Program-made: the position numbers and the translations under genes | Notes under the pieces: model-generated | Database searches by the model: none | What the model saw: the letters and a program-made list of their open reading frames with translations, nothing else | What the model was told of the DNA's origin: nothing | From: Neglectibacter sp. X58 | GTDB lineage: Bacteria; Bacillota; Clostridia; Oscillospirales; Acutalibacteraceae | Direction: 5' to 3' | Assembly: GCF_009936035.1 (NCBI RefSeq) | Contig: NZ_QWEO01000008.1 | Location: 49,791 to 113,790, forward strand | Length of the DNA: 64,000 nucleotides | Shown here: positions 1 to 8,000 of the stretch, piece by piece | Numbering within the stretch: the stretch's first letter is position 1 | Layout of the letters: every line of letters starts with the position of its first letter

Positions 1-1877
1 GTATAATTGATGAAAATAAACAGCACGCCGATGAGGGCGGAGAAGATAGTTTTTTGCAGGAACAGGGAGCTGGAGCGCTGGAGGTTGTTGATGGAGCGGC
101 GGCCCTCCTGCACCACCAGGGGCATGGAGGCAAAGTTGGAGTCTAAAAGCACCAGGTTGGAGACGGTGCGGGCGGCGTCGCTGCCGGAGGCCATGGCAAT
201 GGAGCAGTCGGCTTCCTTTAAGGCCAGCACGTCGTTTACCCCGTCCCCGGTCATGGCAACGGTGTGGCCGTCCTCCTTTAAGGCCTTTACAAAGGCCAGC
301 TTCTGCTGGGGGGTCACCCTGCCGAACACAGCGTATTCGCTTACAGCCCGGCGGATATCCTCGTCGCTGCGCAGGGTGGTGGCGTCGCAGTATCTGTCCG
401 CGTTTTCCAGCCCCGCCCGTTTGGCTATCTGGGAGACGGTGACGGCATTATCCCCGGAGATAACCTTTAAGTCCACCCCCTGGTCGGCAAAGTACCGCAG
501 GGTGCGGGGGGCTTCCCGGCGGATTTTGTCGCTTATCAGCACAAGGCCCATAGGCTCCAGGCCTTCCGGCAGGGACTTGTCCTCAAAGGGGCTGTCCGAC
601 CGGGCCAGAAGCAGCACCCGCTGGCCGTTTTTGGAGTATTCCTCCGCCTGGGGGAACCGCTGCTGGAAGGCTTCCCCCAGGATGAATTCCCCTGCGCCCA
701 TGACATAAGCCCCTTTGCCGGGGAAGAAGGCCCCTGACCATTTTCGGGCAGAGGAGAAGGGCACTGTGCCGGAGGCATACCAGGCGCTTTGGCCGGGGAG
801 GTAGTCCTTCAGGGCCAGGAAGGTGGGGTTGTCATCCTGAAGGCTGCCTGTGAGCGCGGCAAGGGCTTCTTTCATCTCCGCCTCTGTGCGGCCTTCAAAG
901 GGGGAAAGCCCGTCTACCTGCATGGAGCCTTCGGTGATGGTGCCGGTTTTGTCCAGGCACAGGGTATCTACCCGGGCCAAAGTTTCGATGCAGTACATAT
1001 CCTGCACCAGGGTTTTGTGCCGGGAAAGCTTGATGACGCTGACCGCAAAGGCCAGGCTGATGAGCAGCACCAGGCCTTCGGGGATCATGCCCACCATGGC
1101 GGCGCAGGTGCTGACCACCGAGCCTTGGAAGGTGTCCCCCAGGACAAAATACTGCTTCCAGAACAGCAGGCCCCCAATGGGCAGGATGGCAAAGCCGATG
1201 ATTTTTACAATCAGGTCAATGGAATCCATAATTTCGGAATTCCGCTTTTTGATGTATTTGGCGTCCCCGGCGATTTTGTTGGCGTAGTTTTCCGCACCCA
1301 CATGCTCCACCTGGGCGGAGCACTGGCCGCTTACCACAAAGCTGCCGGAAAGCAGGGGTTCCCCCGGCTGCTTTAAAATGGGATCGGACTCGCCGGTTAT
1401 CAGGGACTCGTTTACCTCGCACTCCCCGGCTGCCACTACCGCGTCGGCGCAGATCTGGTTGCCGGCGGTGAGCAGGAGGATATCGTCTAAAACCACCTGC
1501 TCCACCGGGATGGTCTGGCGCCTGCCGTCCCGCAGGACAGCCGCCTTGGGGGAGGAGATGAGGGAGAGCTTGTCTATGGTGTGCTTGGCGCGGATGCCCT
1601 GGAAGGATCCGATGACGATATTCGAGAGGATAACCCCCATGAAAAGGGCGCTGCGGGGGGAGCCTACCAGGATAACCGCTGCCGCCAGGGCGAAGTTCAG
1701 AAGGTTAAAAAAGGTGAACACGTTTTCCCAGATAATCTGGCCCTCGGTTTTGCTTTTCACGCCGGAATCCCCGTTGTGCAGGCCCCGCTGTATCTGCCCC
1801 GCAACCTGCTGGGAGGAAAGCCCCGCGGCCGGATCCGGGTGGAGCCGCTGCCCCCTTGTCTGGTCTGTCTGTGCCAT
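1..1877 (-). CDS. Cation-transporting P-type ATPase (CtpE/PacL-like), 3' end outside window
   Basis: This is an ATP-driven cation pump of the inner membrane, of the P2-like (calcium/magnesium type) group. About 625 residues are visible; the C-terminus lies beyond the left edge. In order there are an N-terminal cytoplasmic part, a first membrane pair, an actuator domain with TGES, the M4 motif PEGL, the phosphorylation motif DKTGT with Asp near residue 309, and a hinge motif GDGVND. The ATG at 1877 is preceded by AAAGGAG at 8 nt. The PEGL motif and lack of heavy-metal CXXC domains argue against a copper or zinc pump. The exact ion is inferred, not shown. Confidence 0.9.
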   Translation of the reverse strand, partial: MAQTDQTRGQRLHPDPAAGLSSQQVAGQIQRGLHNGDSGVKSKTEGQIIWENVFTFFNLLNFALAAAVILVGSPRSALFMGVILSNIVIGSFQGIRAKHTIDKLSLISSPKAAVLRDGRRQTIPVEQVVLDDILLLTAGNQICADAVVAAGECEVNESLITGESDPILKQPGEPLLSGSFVVSGQCSAQVEHVGAENYANKIAGDAKYIKKRNSEIMDSIDLIVKIIGFAILPIGGLLFWKQYFVLGDTFQGSVVSTCAAMVGMIPEGLVLLISLAFAVSVIKLSRHKTLVQDMYCIETLARVDTLCLDKTGTITEGSMQVDGLSPFEGRTEAEMKEALAALTGSLQDDNPTFLALKDYLPGQSAWYASGTVPFSSARKWSGAFFPGKGAYVMGAGEFILGEAFQQRFPQAEEYSKNGQRVLLLARSDSPFEDKSLPEGLEPMGLVLISDKIRREAPRTLRYFADQGVDLKVISGDNAVTVSQIAKRAGLENADRYCDATTLRSDEDIRRAVSEYAVFGRVTPQQKLAFVKALKEDGHTVAMTGDGVNDVLALKEADCSIAMASGSDAARTVSNLVLLDSNFASMPLVVQEGRRSINNLQRSSSLFLQKTIFSALIGVLFIFINY

Positions 1878-1978
1878 GTATGCCGCTCCTTTCTGCGCCT
1901 GGAAACGCCGTCCCGTTTATTGGCTGTGCGTATGTTTTTTACAGTTGCAAAGCTGCCGGCGGAAAAGGCAGCACTTAT

Positions 1979-2007
1979 AGTATACACCAGGGAAATGGCT
2001 TTTCCAA
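1979..2007 (-). promoter_or_regulatory. SigA-type promoter of the P-type ATPase gene
   Basis: On the minus strand, TTGGAA (2007-2002) and TATACT (1984-1979) are separated by 17 bp. It would give a leader of about 95 nt before the ATG at 1877. Confidence 0.6.
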
Positions 2008-2171
2008 GCGGGATTTTCCCAGATTCCGGAATTTATTTTTTGCCGAATTTAAAAGCGCCCCGGCGGAAAGAATTACCTATAATGGCTAAAAATTCATGCC
2101 CTAAGGGGGGCGGTTCGCCAAAAAGCGGGGCCATATGCGGGGAAAACACCTTTTTCACAAAGGAGTGATAT

Positions 2172-2200
2172 TTGACAGAAAGAGAATGAACCGCTATAAT
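2172..2200 (+). promoter_or_regulatory. Consensus SigA promoter
   Basis: TTGACA (2172-2177) and TATAAT (2195-2200) are 17 bp apart, a perfect consensus pair. Transcription should start near 2207, so a possible upstream start at 2199 cannot be used; the gene must begin at the ATG at 2310. Confidence 0.85.
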
Positions 2201-2309
2201 GATAACAGCGGAAAGCGCTGTGAAACGGCGCTGCCACGCGGAAAACAGGCAACAAGGCCCTTTGTATATTTATAAACTGTGCAATGGCGAGCTGAAAGGA
2301 AGTAAGGAT

Positions 2310-2966
2310 ATGGTTGGGAAGAAAACGGCAGAATTTATGATTGTAAACCGCAGGACTGGCAAGGCACTGCAGGCCGCTGGCGTGGAGAACGGCCAGGGAG
2401 TGTGCCAGACCGCCCCCACCGGAGAGGACGCTCAGTTGTGGGCCCAGGACGGCGGACGGCTTATTAACAGGCTTAGCGGCAAGGCCCTGGACGTGGTGCA
2501 TGGCGGCGTGGAAAGCGGCGCGCGGGCGCACCTTTGGGAAAAGGTGGAGGACGCGTCCAGCCAGCAGTGGGAGCTGGTGAAGGTTACCGCTACTTACAAG
2601 AAGCTTTTGAACGTCCAGTCCGGCAAGGTGCTGGATATTGTGGACATGAGCGAGGAGGACGGCGCGTCTGCCCAGCTTTGGGATGACGTGGACGGCGTGG
2701 GCCAGCAGTGGAAGCTTGTCCCCGCCGGGGAGAGCGCCCCTGCGAAAACTGTCACCAAAACTGTGAAAAAGCCTGCCTCCCCTAAAAAAGAGGCGGTGAA
2801 GGACGCTGCCAAGAAGGTGGAGGAGGCTGTGAAAGAGACTGCCGCCACCGTGAAGGAGGCAGTGAAGGAAACGGTGGCAAAGCCTGCCGTGCGGAAGGCT
2901 TCCGAGGGGGCGGCCCCTGCAAAGGCCCCCAGGGCAAAGAAGGCCCCTGCCAGAGGGAAAAAATAA
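2310..2966 (+). CDS. Ricin-type (QXW) repeat protein with histone H1-like Lys/Ala-rich tail
   Basis: Protein of 218 residues with no signal peptide, so probably cytoplasmic. Roughly residues 5-140 hold beta-trefoil-like repeats with the pattern Q-x-W or related (AQLWAQ, AHLWEK, QQWELV, AQLWDD, QQWKLV), as in ricin B-type lectin domains. Residues 145-218 are almost only Lys, Ala, Pro, Val, Glu and Thr, with KKPAS, KEAVK and PRAKKAPARGKK, like histone H1-type DNA-binding tails. I chose the ATG at 2310 because AAAGGA lies 9 nt upstream and the promoter excludes an earlier start. Monocistronic, with its own terminator. The ligand and partner are unknown; nucleic-acid binding by the tail is inferred from composition. 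Confidence 0.8.
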   Translation: MVGKKTAEFMIVNRRTGKALQAAGVENGQGVCQTAPTGEDAQLWAQDGGRLINRLSGKALDVVHGGVESGARAHLWEKVEDASSQQWELVKVTATYKKLLNVQSGKVLDIVDMSEEDGASAQLWDDVDGVGQQWKLVPAGESAPAKTVTKTVKKPASPKKEAVKDAAKKVEEAVKETAATVKEAVKETVAKPAVRKASEGAAPAKAPRAKKAPARGKK

Positions 2967-3033
2967 GAACCTGTTTGTAACCGGAGCCGCCAGATCCGGC
3001 GGCGGGCAAACGGGTTTTAAAAAGAGAGACGGA

Positions 3034-3072
3034 AAAAGGCCCCGGCAGGCTTCTGCCAGGGGCCTTTTCTTT
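3034..3072 (+). terminator. Rho-independent terminator
   Basis: Stem with arms 3034-3048 and 3053-3068, GCTT loop, flanked by A-run and T-run. It ends the ricin-type gene transcript. Confidence 0.85.
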
Positions 3073-3095
3073 AAGAAAAATCCCTTGGAAAAATC

Positions 3096-3124
3096 TTGCC
3101 AAAAGGCCCTGCAAGAGGTATTAT
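3096..3124 (+). promoter_or_regulatory. Promoter of the PfkB kinase gene
   Basis: TTGCCA (3096-3101) and TATTAT (3119-3124) with a 17-bp spacer, about 95 nt before the kinase ATG. Confidence 0.6.
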
Positions 3125-3220
3125 ATAGTAGAGTATATTTTTGAGAAGCTGTACCGGCAGTTTCCATGCGCGGCGATGGTGCGGCGGCTCCGGGACATAC
3201 ATATAGAAAGGAAGATAAAC

Positions 3221-4192
3221 ATGGCACAGCTTTTATCCATGGGCGAGCTTTTGATTGATTTCACCCCTGTAGGGACAACAGAGGACGGCAGGCTGCTTTT
3301 TGCCCGCAATCCAGGCGGGGCGCCTGCCAATGTGGCGGTGCAGGCCCTGCGGGCCGGGGTGTCCGCCGGGTTTTTAGGCCGGGTGGGGAAGGATATGTTC
3401 GGGGATTTCCTTGCGGACACCCTGCAGGGCTGCGGCGTGGAAACCCAGGGCCTTTCCCAGGATCCGGACTACGCCACCACCCTGGCCTTTGTCCAGCTTA
3501 GCGAAACAGGGGACAGGGACTTCAGCTTTTACCGCAATCCCGGCGCGGACACCCGCCTTGCTGCCGGGGAGCAGGAGCGGAGGCTGATAGATCAGTGCAG
3601 GCTTTTATGCTTTGGCTCTTTGCTGCTGACAGCGGAGCCTTCCCGCTCCGCTGTGGAGGAGCTGGTGGGGTATGCCAGAAGCCAGGGGAAGGTGACGGCC
3701 TATGATCCCAACTGGCGGCCGCCCCTGTGGCCCAGCCAGGAGGAGGGCGTGGCCCGGATGCGCAGCCTGGTTCCCCAGGCAGACATTATGAAGGTTTCCG
3801 ACGAGGAGCTTTCCCTGCTGACTGCGCGGGAGGGCATGGAAGAGGGGGCCAAGGCCCTGCTTGCCAAGGGCGTCAGCGTGGTGGTGGTGACCATGGGTCC
3901 CAAGGGGTGCGCTGTGTTCACCCAGGGCTATTCCTTCCGGAAGAACACCTATGACACCCAGGTGAAGGACACAACCGGGTCTGGCGACAGCTTCTTCGGG
4001 GCGCTGCTGGCGAAAATTGTGCAGAGCGGCAAAAAGCCCGGGGAGCTTGCCCAGGAGGAGCTGGAGGGCTTTGTGGACTTCGCAAATGCCGCCGGGGCTG
4101 TGTGCGCCACCAAAACAGGGGCCATCCCGGCCCTGCCGGACGCGGCTGCCATTGAGGCGTGCCGCAAAACAGTGCCCCTTTTGAAGCTGTAA
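3221..4192 (+). CDS. PfkB-family carbohydrate kinase, probably fructokinase
   Basis: Cytoplasmic ribokinase/PfkB-family sugar kinase of 323 residues, a normal length. It phosphorylates a sugar with ATP; fructose is the likeliest substrate because the N-terminal GELLIDF and NPGGAPANVA blocks match fructokinases (ScrK type). Near the C-terminus DTTGSGDSFFGALL carries the catalytic Asp and the anion hole. I use the ATG at 3221, with AAAGGAAG at good distance; an ATG at 3176 has no ribosome site. The DegV gene follows 46 nt later in the same direction and may be cotranscribed. No sugar transporter is nearby to confirm the substrate. Confidence 0.85.
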   Translation: MAQLLSMGELLIDFTPVGTTEDGRLLFARNPGGAPANVAVQALRAGVSAGFLGRVGKDMFGDFLADTLQGCGVETQGLSQDPDYATTLAFVQLSETGDRDFSFYRNPGADTRLAAGEQERRLIDQCRLLCFGSLLLTAEPSRSAVEELVGYARSQGKVTAYDPNWRPPLWPSQEEGVARMRSLVPQADIMKVSDEELSLLTAREGMEEGAKALLAKGVSVVVVTMGPKGCAVFTQGYSFRKNTYDTQVKDTTGSGDSFFGALLAKIVQSGKKPGELAQEELEGFVDFANAAGAVCATKTGAIPALPDAAAIEACRKTVPLLKL

Positions 4193-4238
4193 AGGCAGCG
4201 TGTGATAATAATACAAGTGAGAGAAAGGCTGACTGCAT

Positions 4239-5075
4239 ATGGTAAAGATTTTAACGGACAGCTCCTGCGATTTAAGCCCTGCGCGGTGCGAGGAACTGGG
4301 CGTGGAGATGCTGCCCATTACGGTGAATTTCGGGGAGGAAAGCTTCCGGGCTAACATAGACATTACAAACGACGAGTTTTACGCAAAGCTGTCCCAGGCA
4401 AGCGAGCTGCCTAAAACCGCCCAGATTTCCCCGGCCTTCTTTGAAAAGAAATTTTCGGAATACAAGGACAGCGGGGACGAGGTGGTGTGCCTGTTTATCT
4501 CCTCCCGCATGAGCGGCACCCTCCAGTCTGCCGCTGTGGCAAAGGACATCCTGGGGGCGGAGAACATCTATCTGCCGGACACGCTGAACGTGACCTTCGC
4601 TTTGGGCCTGCTGGTGGAGGAGGCTGTGAAAATGCGGGACAGGGGCCTGCCTGGGGCGGAAATTGCCCGGCAGGTGGAGGAACTGGTGCCCCGGGTGCGG
4701 CTGTGGGCCTTGATTGACGATTTGAAGTATTTGAAAATGGGCGGCAGGCTTTCCGCCACCAGCGCCCTGGTGGCCAGCATACTGGGCATATGCCCCATTA
4801 TCACCCTGAAAGACGGCTTGGTTGAGGTGGTGGGCAAGGCCCGGGGGAAGAAAGCGGCTTTCAAGTTTATGCAGGGCTTAGTGGACAAGGAGCCGATTTC
4901 CGCCGACTACAGCGTGACAGTGGGACATGCCGCTGTGCCCCAGACCCGGGATGACTTTATGGAATTCATGAGCGGGGAGCTGAAAAAGCGGGAGGTACAT
5001 AAGCTGGACATCGGCAGCATTGTGGGCACCCACACAGGCCCCGGGGCCTGCGGGCTGGCGTATATCAAGAAGTAG
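4239..5075 (+). CDS. DegV family fatty-acid-binding protein (FakB-like)
   Basis: 278-residue DegV-domain protein. Family members bind a fatty acid and, with the kinase FakA, hand it over for phosphorylation before phospholipid synthesis. The start VKILTDSSCDL, the SSRMSGT loop and the C-terminal IGSIVGTHTGPGACG are diagnostic. AAAGG lies about 11 nt before the ATG. No fakA is seen in the window, so the partner must be encoded elsewhere. It may share the transcript of the upstream sugar kinase. Ligand specificity cannot be told from sequence. Confidence 0.9.
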   Translation: MVKILTDSSCDLSPARCEELGVEMLPITVNFGEESFRANIDITNDEFYAKLSQASELPKTAQISPAFFEKKFSEYKDSGDEVVCLFISSRMSGTLQSAAVAKDILGAENIYLPDTLNVTFALGLLVEEAVKMRDRGLPGAEIARQVEELVPRVRLWALIDDLKYLKMGGRLSATSALVASILGICPIITLKDGLVEVVGKARGKKAAFKFMQGLVDKEPISADYSVTVGHAAVPQTRDDFMEFMSGELKKREVHKLDIGSIVGTHTGPGACGLAYIKK

Positions 5076-5094
5076 GCAAGGAACAAAAAGGCCG

Positions 5095-5180
5095 CCCGCC
5101 TGCCGCCCCGGCGAAGCCGGGGCCGGGAGGGCGCAGCCCTCCCCCAGGGCGCCAGCTTGCTGGCGGCAGGGGCAGGCGGG
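5095..5180. repeat. GC-rich four-stem (cloverleaf-like) inverted-repeat structure
   Basis: An outer 10-bp stem (5095-5104 with 5171-5180) encloses three perfect hairpins: 5105-5112/5116-5123 (loop GAA), 5125-5132/5136-5143 (loop GCA) and 5151-5156/5159-5164. It lies between convergent genes and has no T-run. It may act as a transcript end or as a repeated palindrome family; no second copy was seen here. Confidence 0.55.
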
Positions 5181-5187
5181 GCAGGCG

Positions 5188-5568
5188 CTACGGGCCGAGC
5201 AGGGAGAAGCCCGGCAGGTTTCGCAGCAGGGTGAAGGCTGCCGCCAGCAGGAGCACGCCTAAAAAAGCCAGGCGCGTCCCCTTCCTTTTATAGAGGGGCG
5301 GTTTTCCGGACCCATACCGCCAGCCCTCCCACAGGGCATAGATCGCCCCCAGGGGCAGGGCAAGGAACATAAAGGGGTTATGGGAAAAGGCCCTGGGGAT
5401 ATCCCCCCGCAGCAGGGCGGTTACCATCCGCTGGGTGCCGCAGCCGGCGCAGTACAGGCCGGTGTGCTGCAAAATCAGGCAGGGGGGCCGCAGCAGGTAG
5501 ACGGCGGCCCCGCAGAGGGCCAGCCCGCAGAGCAGGGCCGCGGCTTTGCATACCCGTTTTTTGTCCAT
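5188..5568 (-). CDS. DUF2752 membrane protein
   Basis: 126-residue membrane protein of the DUF2752 family, function unknown. The signature YCAGCGTQRM followed by a short amphipathic stretch and FSHNP is present around residues 39-67. Hydrophobic segments lie near residues 9-26, 66-83 and 100-116. GGGGAG precedes the ATG at 5568. It is a single gene convergent with degV. The paired cysteines could bind a metal, but that is inference. Confidence 0.8.
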   Translation of the reverse strand: MDKKRVCKAAALLCGLALCGAAVYLLRPPCLILQHTGLYCAGCGTQRMVTALLRGDIPRAFSHNPFMFLALPLGAIYALWEGWRYGSGKPPLYKRKGTRLAFLGVLLLAAAFTLLRNLPGFSLLGP

Positions 5569-5664
5569 GATGTTTCTCCCCTTTCGCTGTGCTTCTTCCA
5601 GTATAGCAGGCGGGGCGGGAATTTGCCAGGGGAAAAATCTTACAGGTGTTTACAAAAAACTGTC

Positions 5665-5695
5665 TTGACTTTAAGTGTGCTTTAAGCTTTATAAT
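5665..5695 (+). promoter_or_regulatory. 19-bp-spacer promoter (MerR-type candidate) of the aldo/keto reductase
   Basis: TTGACT (5665-5670) and TATAAT (5690-5695) are 19 bp apart. Such over-long spacers are typical of promoters activated by MerR-family proteins. The paralogous reductase at 56835 has the same spacing. Confidence 0.6.
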
Positions 5696-5798
5696 AAAGA
5701 AAGGGAATGCCTGTTTTGAAAATGTGCGCGGATGGGGCATTCCAACGCGGCCCGTAAAAAACAGTTTTTCAGGAAGAAAACGAGAAGGAGTGCTGGCA

Positions 5799-6920
5799 AT
5801 GGCTGACAAGTACTTAGGAGAAAGCATTAAAAAGCTGGGCTTTGGCCTGATGCGCCTGCCCATGAAGGATCAGGAAATTGACATGGAGCAGACGAAAAAA
5901 ATGGTGGACGCCTTTATGGAAAAGGGCTTTACCTATTTTGACACGGCTTATGTGTATATCGGCGGCAAATCGGAAGTGGCTTTAAAGGAAGCTGTGGTGG
6001 ATCGCTATCCCCGGGAAAGCTTCCAGTGCGCCAGCAAGCTGCCTATGTTCGACATCAAGAAGCCCGAGGACATGGCTCCCATTTTCCAGGAGTCCTTGGA
6101 CAGGGCGGGCCTTTCCTACTATGATTTTTATCTGCTCCACGCATTGAACCGGGACACCGCCAAAAAGTCTGAGGAGCTGGACGCCTGGGGCTTTGTCCAG
6201 AAGATGAAGGAGGAGGGAAAGATAAAGCATATCGGCTTCTCTTTCCACGACACCGCGGACGTGCTGGAGGATATCCTTACAAAGCACCCGGAGGCGGAGT
6301 TTGTGCAGCTTCAGATTAACTATGCCGACTGGGAAAGCGACAGCGTCCAGTCCAGGCTGTGCTATGAGGCGGCCCGCAGGCACAATGTGCCTGTTATCAT
6401 CATGGAGCCTGTAAAGGGCGGCTCCCTTGCCACCATGACCCCCGAGGTGCAGAAACTCTTTAAGGACGCCAATCCGGAGATGTCCATCCCCTCCTGGGCT
6501 GTGCGGTACTGCGCCTCTCTGGACGGGGTTGTGACAGTGCTCTCCGGCATGTCTGACGAGGCACAGTTAAACGACAATGTTTCCTATATGGCAGACTTTA
6601 AACCCCTTTCCGACAGCGAACGGGAGGTTGTGGGCAAGGCGGTGGAGATCCTGAACAGCATCCCCACCATCCCCTGCACCGGCTGCAAATACTGTGTGGA
6701 CGGCTGCCCCCAGAAGATTAACATCCCCTCTGTGTTCACAGCCATGAACAAGCTTACCCTGTATAATAACCCGGAAAGCTCCAAGGGCGAATACGGCAGG
6801 GTGACAAAGGACGGCGGCAAGGCCTCCGACTGCATCCAGTGCGGGAACTGCGAGTCCCACTGCCCCCAGCACATTGAGATTATCGAGACTTTGAAGAAGG
6901 CTGCCGCCCAGTTTGAATAA
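5799..6920 (+). CDS. Aldo/keto reductase with C-terminal 4Fe-4S ferredoxin domain
   Basis: 373-residue cytoplasmic oxidoreductase. The N-terminal TIM-barrel (about residues 8-280) starts GFGLMRLP and has YFDTAYVY with the catalytic Asp/Tyr pair. The C-terminal part carries two cysteine clusters, CTGCKYCVDGCPQ and CIQCGNCESHCPQ, expected to hold two 4Fe-4S centres. Such enzymes reduce aldehydes or ketones, probably using ferredoxin electrons; the substrate is unknown. The start is the ATG at 5799 with AGAAGGAG 8 nt before; the reading frame is open further upstream but lies within the leader. A close paralogue sits at 56835-57956. Monocistronic. Confidence 0.92.
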   Translation: MADKYLGESIKKLGFGLMRLPMKDQEIDMEQTKKMVDAFMEKGFTYFDTAYVYIGGKSEVALKEAVVDRYPRESFQCASKLPMFDIKKPEDMAPIFQESLDRAGLSYYDFYLLHALNRDTAKKSEELDAWGFVQKMKEEGKIKHIGFSFHDTADVLEDILTKHPEAEFVQLQINYADWESDSVQSRLCYEAARRHNVPVIIMEPVKGGSLATMTPEVQKLFKDANPEMSIPSWAVRYCASLDGVVTVLSGMSDEAQLNDNVSYMADFKPLSDSEREVVGKAVEILNSIPTIPCTGCKYCVDGCPQKINIPSVFTAMNKLTLYNNPESSKGEYGRVTKDGGKASDCIQCGNCESHCPQHIEIIETLKKAAAQFE

Positions 6921-6942
6921 AAACAGGGCGCGAGAAAGCTTT

Positions 6943-6974
6943 GGCCCCCAATCCGTAGGGATTGGGGGCCTTTT
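6943..6974. terminator. Terminator between convergent genes
   Basis: 12-bp stem (6943-6954 with 6959-6970) followed by TTTT, serving the reductase gene and placed just before the end of the opposing lysozyme gene. Confidence 0.85.
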
Positions 6975-6979
6975 GCTGC

Positions 6980-7852
6980 TTATGGCTCTTTTTCCTCCAG
7001 CTCATCCAGCAGGCGCAGCACCTTCTCGATGACAACCAGCGCCCGGGCATAGGTTTCGCTGGCGTCTATCCGGGTGTCTTTCCCGCTGTCCTCTGTGCCC
7101 AGCAGATCCAGCCGCCGGTAGACCTCCTCCACCGGGCCTCTGGCCCAATCTGGCAGGGAGGAAATGCGGGGATACCGGGCTTCGTTTTTGTCATACACTG
7201 CCTGGGCTTCCTCCCGGGCAAGCTTTGCCACCTCGTCTCGGGTCATATCCGTACCCTCCATTCCCTTTATGATGGCGGGATAGTCCCGGAAGGCCCTGTT
7301 CATGTCGAAACGCCTGCCGTTTATCACGCCCCTGTCTGTATACTGCCACAGCCCTGCCCCCTGGTAGTCCAGGGTGTCGTTCCACTGGGCCACCCATTTG
7401 TCAAAGGGGTTTAACCGGGGGCTGTTCAGCCGGGTGCGCCACCAGTTTAAAGAGGAGTAGATGCCGCAGTACAGCCCGGCCTTTTCCATCTCCCGGCAGT
7501 AGGTTACGCAGTTGTCAATCAGGGTTTCCCCTGCGGGCAGGGCCACGTCCTCTACGTCATACCACACCCCGTACAGGGGCCTGCGCCCCTGGAGCAGCCG
7601 CAGGGTGTGGCGGGCTTCGCTGCGGGCCATGTCCGTGTTGCGGGCATAGGAGTACAGGTACACCCCGTAGGGCATGGCTGCCGCTTCGCATTTCCTTACA
7701 TTTGCCTGATACTGTACGTCGTCCTGGGAAGCGTAGTCGCTGCCATAGCCGCAGCGGATTATGACGAAATCCACTTTGCCCTTTAGCGCCCCTATATCCA
7801 CATCTCCGTTAAACTGGGAGATGTCTACGCCTGTCGCTACATACTCTGCCAA
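6980..7852 (-). CDS. GH25 family lysozyme (muramidase)
   Basis: 290-residue glycoside hydrolase family 25 enzyme that cuts the MurNAc-GlcNAc bond of peptidoglycan. Family motifs are GVDISQFNGDVD near the N-terminus, FVIIRCGYG, GVYLYSYA and the acidic YGVWYDVEDV. The start is a TTG at 7852, 8 nt after a strong AAAGGAGG; the frame is open upstream but lacks a ribosome site. There is no signal peptide. The last 80 residues (PDWARGPVEEVYRRL and on) resemble C-terminal regions of clostridial phage endolysins, so it may derive from a prophage. Downstream of a MATE gene in the same direction. Confidence 0.85.
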   Translation of the reverse strand: MAEYVATGVDISQFNGDVDIGALKGKVDFVIIRCGYGSDYASQDDVQYQANVRKCEAAAMPYGVYLYSYARNTDMARSEARHTLRLLQGRRPLYGVWYDVEDVALPAGETLIDNCVTYCREMEKAGLYCGIYSSLNWWRTRLNSPRLNPFDKWVAQWNDTLDYQGAGLWQYTDRGVINGRRFDMNRAFRDYPAIIKGMEGTDMTRDEVAKLAREEAQAVYDKNEARYPRISSLPDWARGPVEEVYRRLDLLGTEDSGKDTRIDASETYARALVVIEKVLRLLDELEEKEP

Positions 7853-7931
7853 AAAAAGTCCTCCTTTCCACTTGCGCCCTGTATATGCTATGCTTTCCCC
7901 TGACAGGCTGTGCATGGCTGGGGCGGAAAGC

Positions 7932-7972
7932 AAAAAGCCCTGCCTTCCTGCTGGCAGGCAGGAGGGCAGGGG
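7932..7972 (-). terminator. Terminator of the MATE gene
   Basis: On the minus strand a stem of about 14 bp with one wobble pair (arms within 7937-7971) is followed by CTTTTTG. Confidence 0.7.
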
Positions 7973-8000
7973 GATGGTTTGGGAAAGGGAGAGGGAAGGC

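Noticed and set aside
1..1877. The P-type ATPase might be broken, as only short minus-strand frames are obvious inside it
   Set aside because: The frame is open from 1877 to the window edge; it only lacks a stop inside the window.
2199..2309. Start of the ricin-type gene at 2199
   Set aside because: That ATG overlaps the -10 box, upstream of the expected transcription start.
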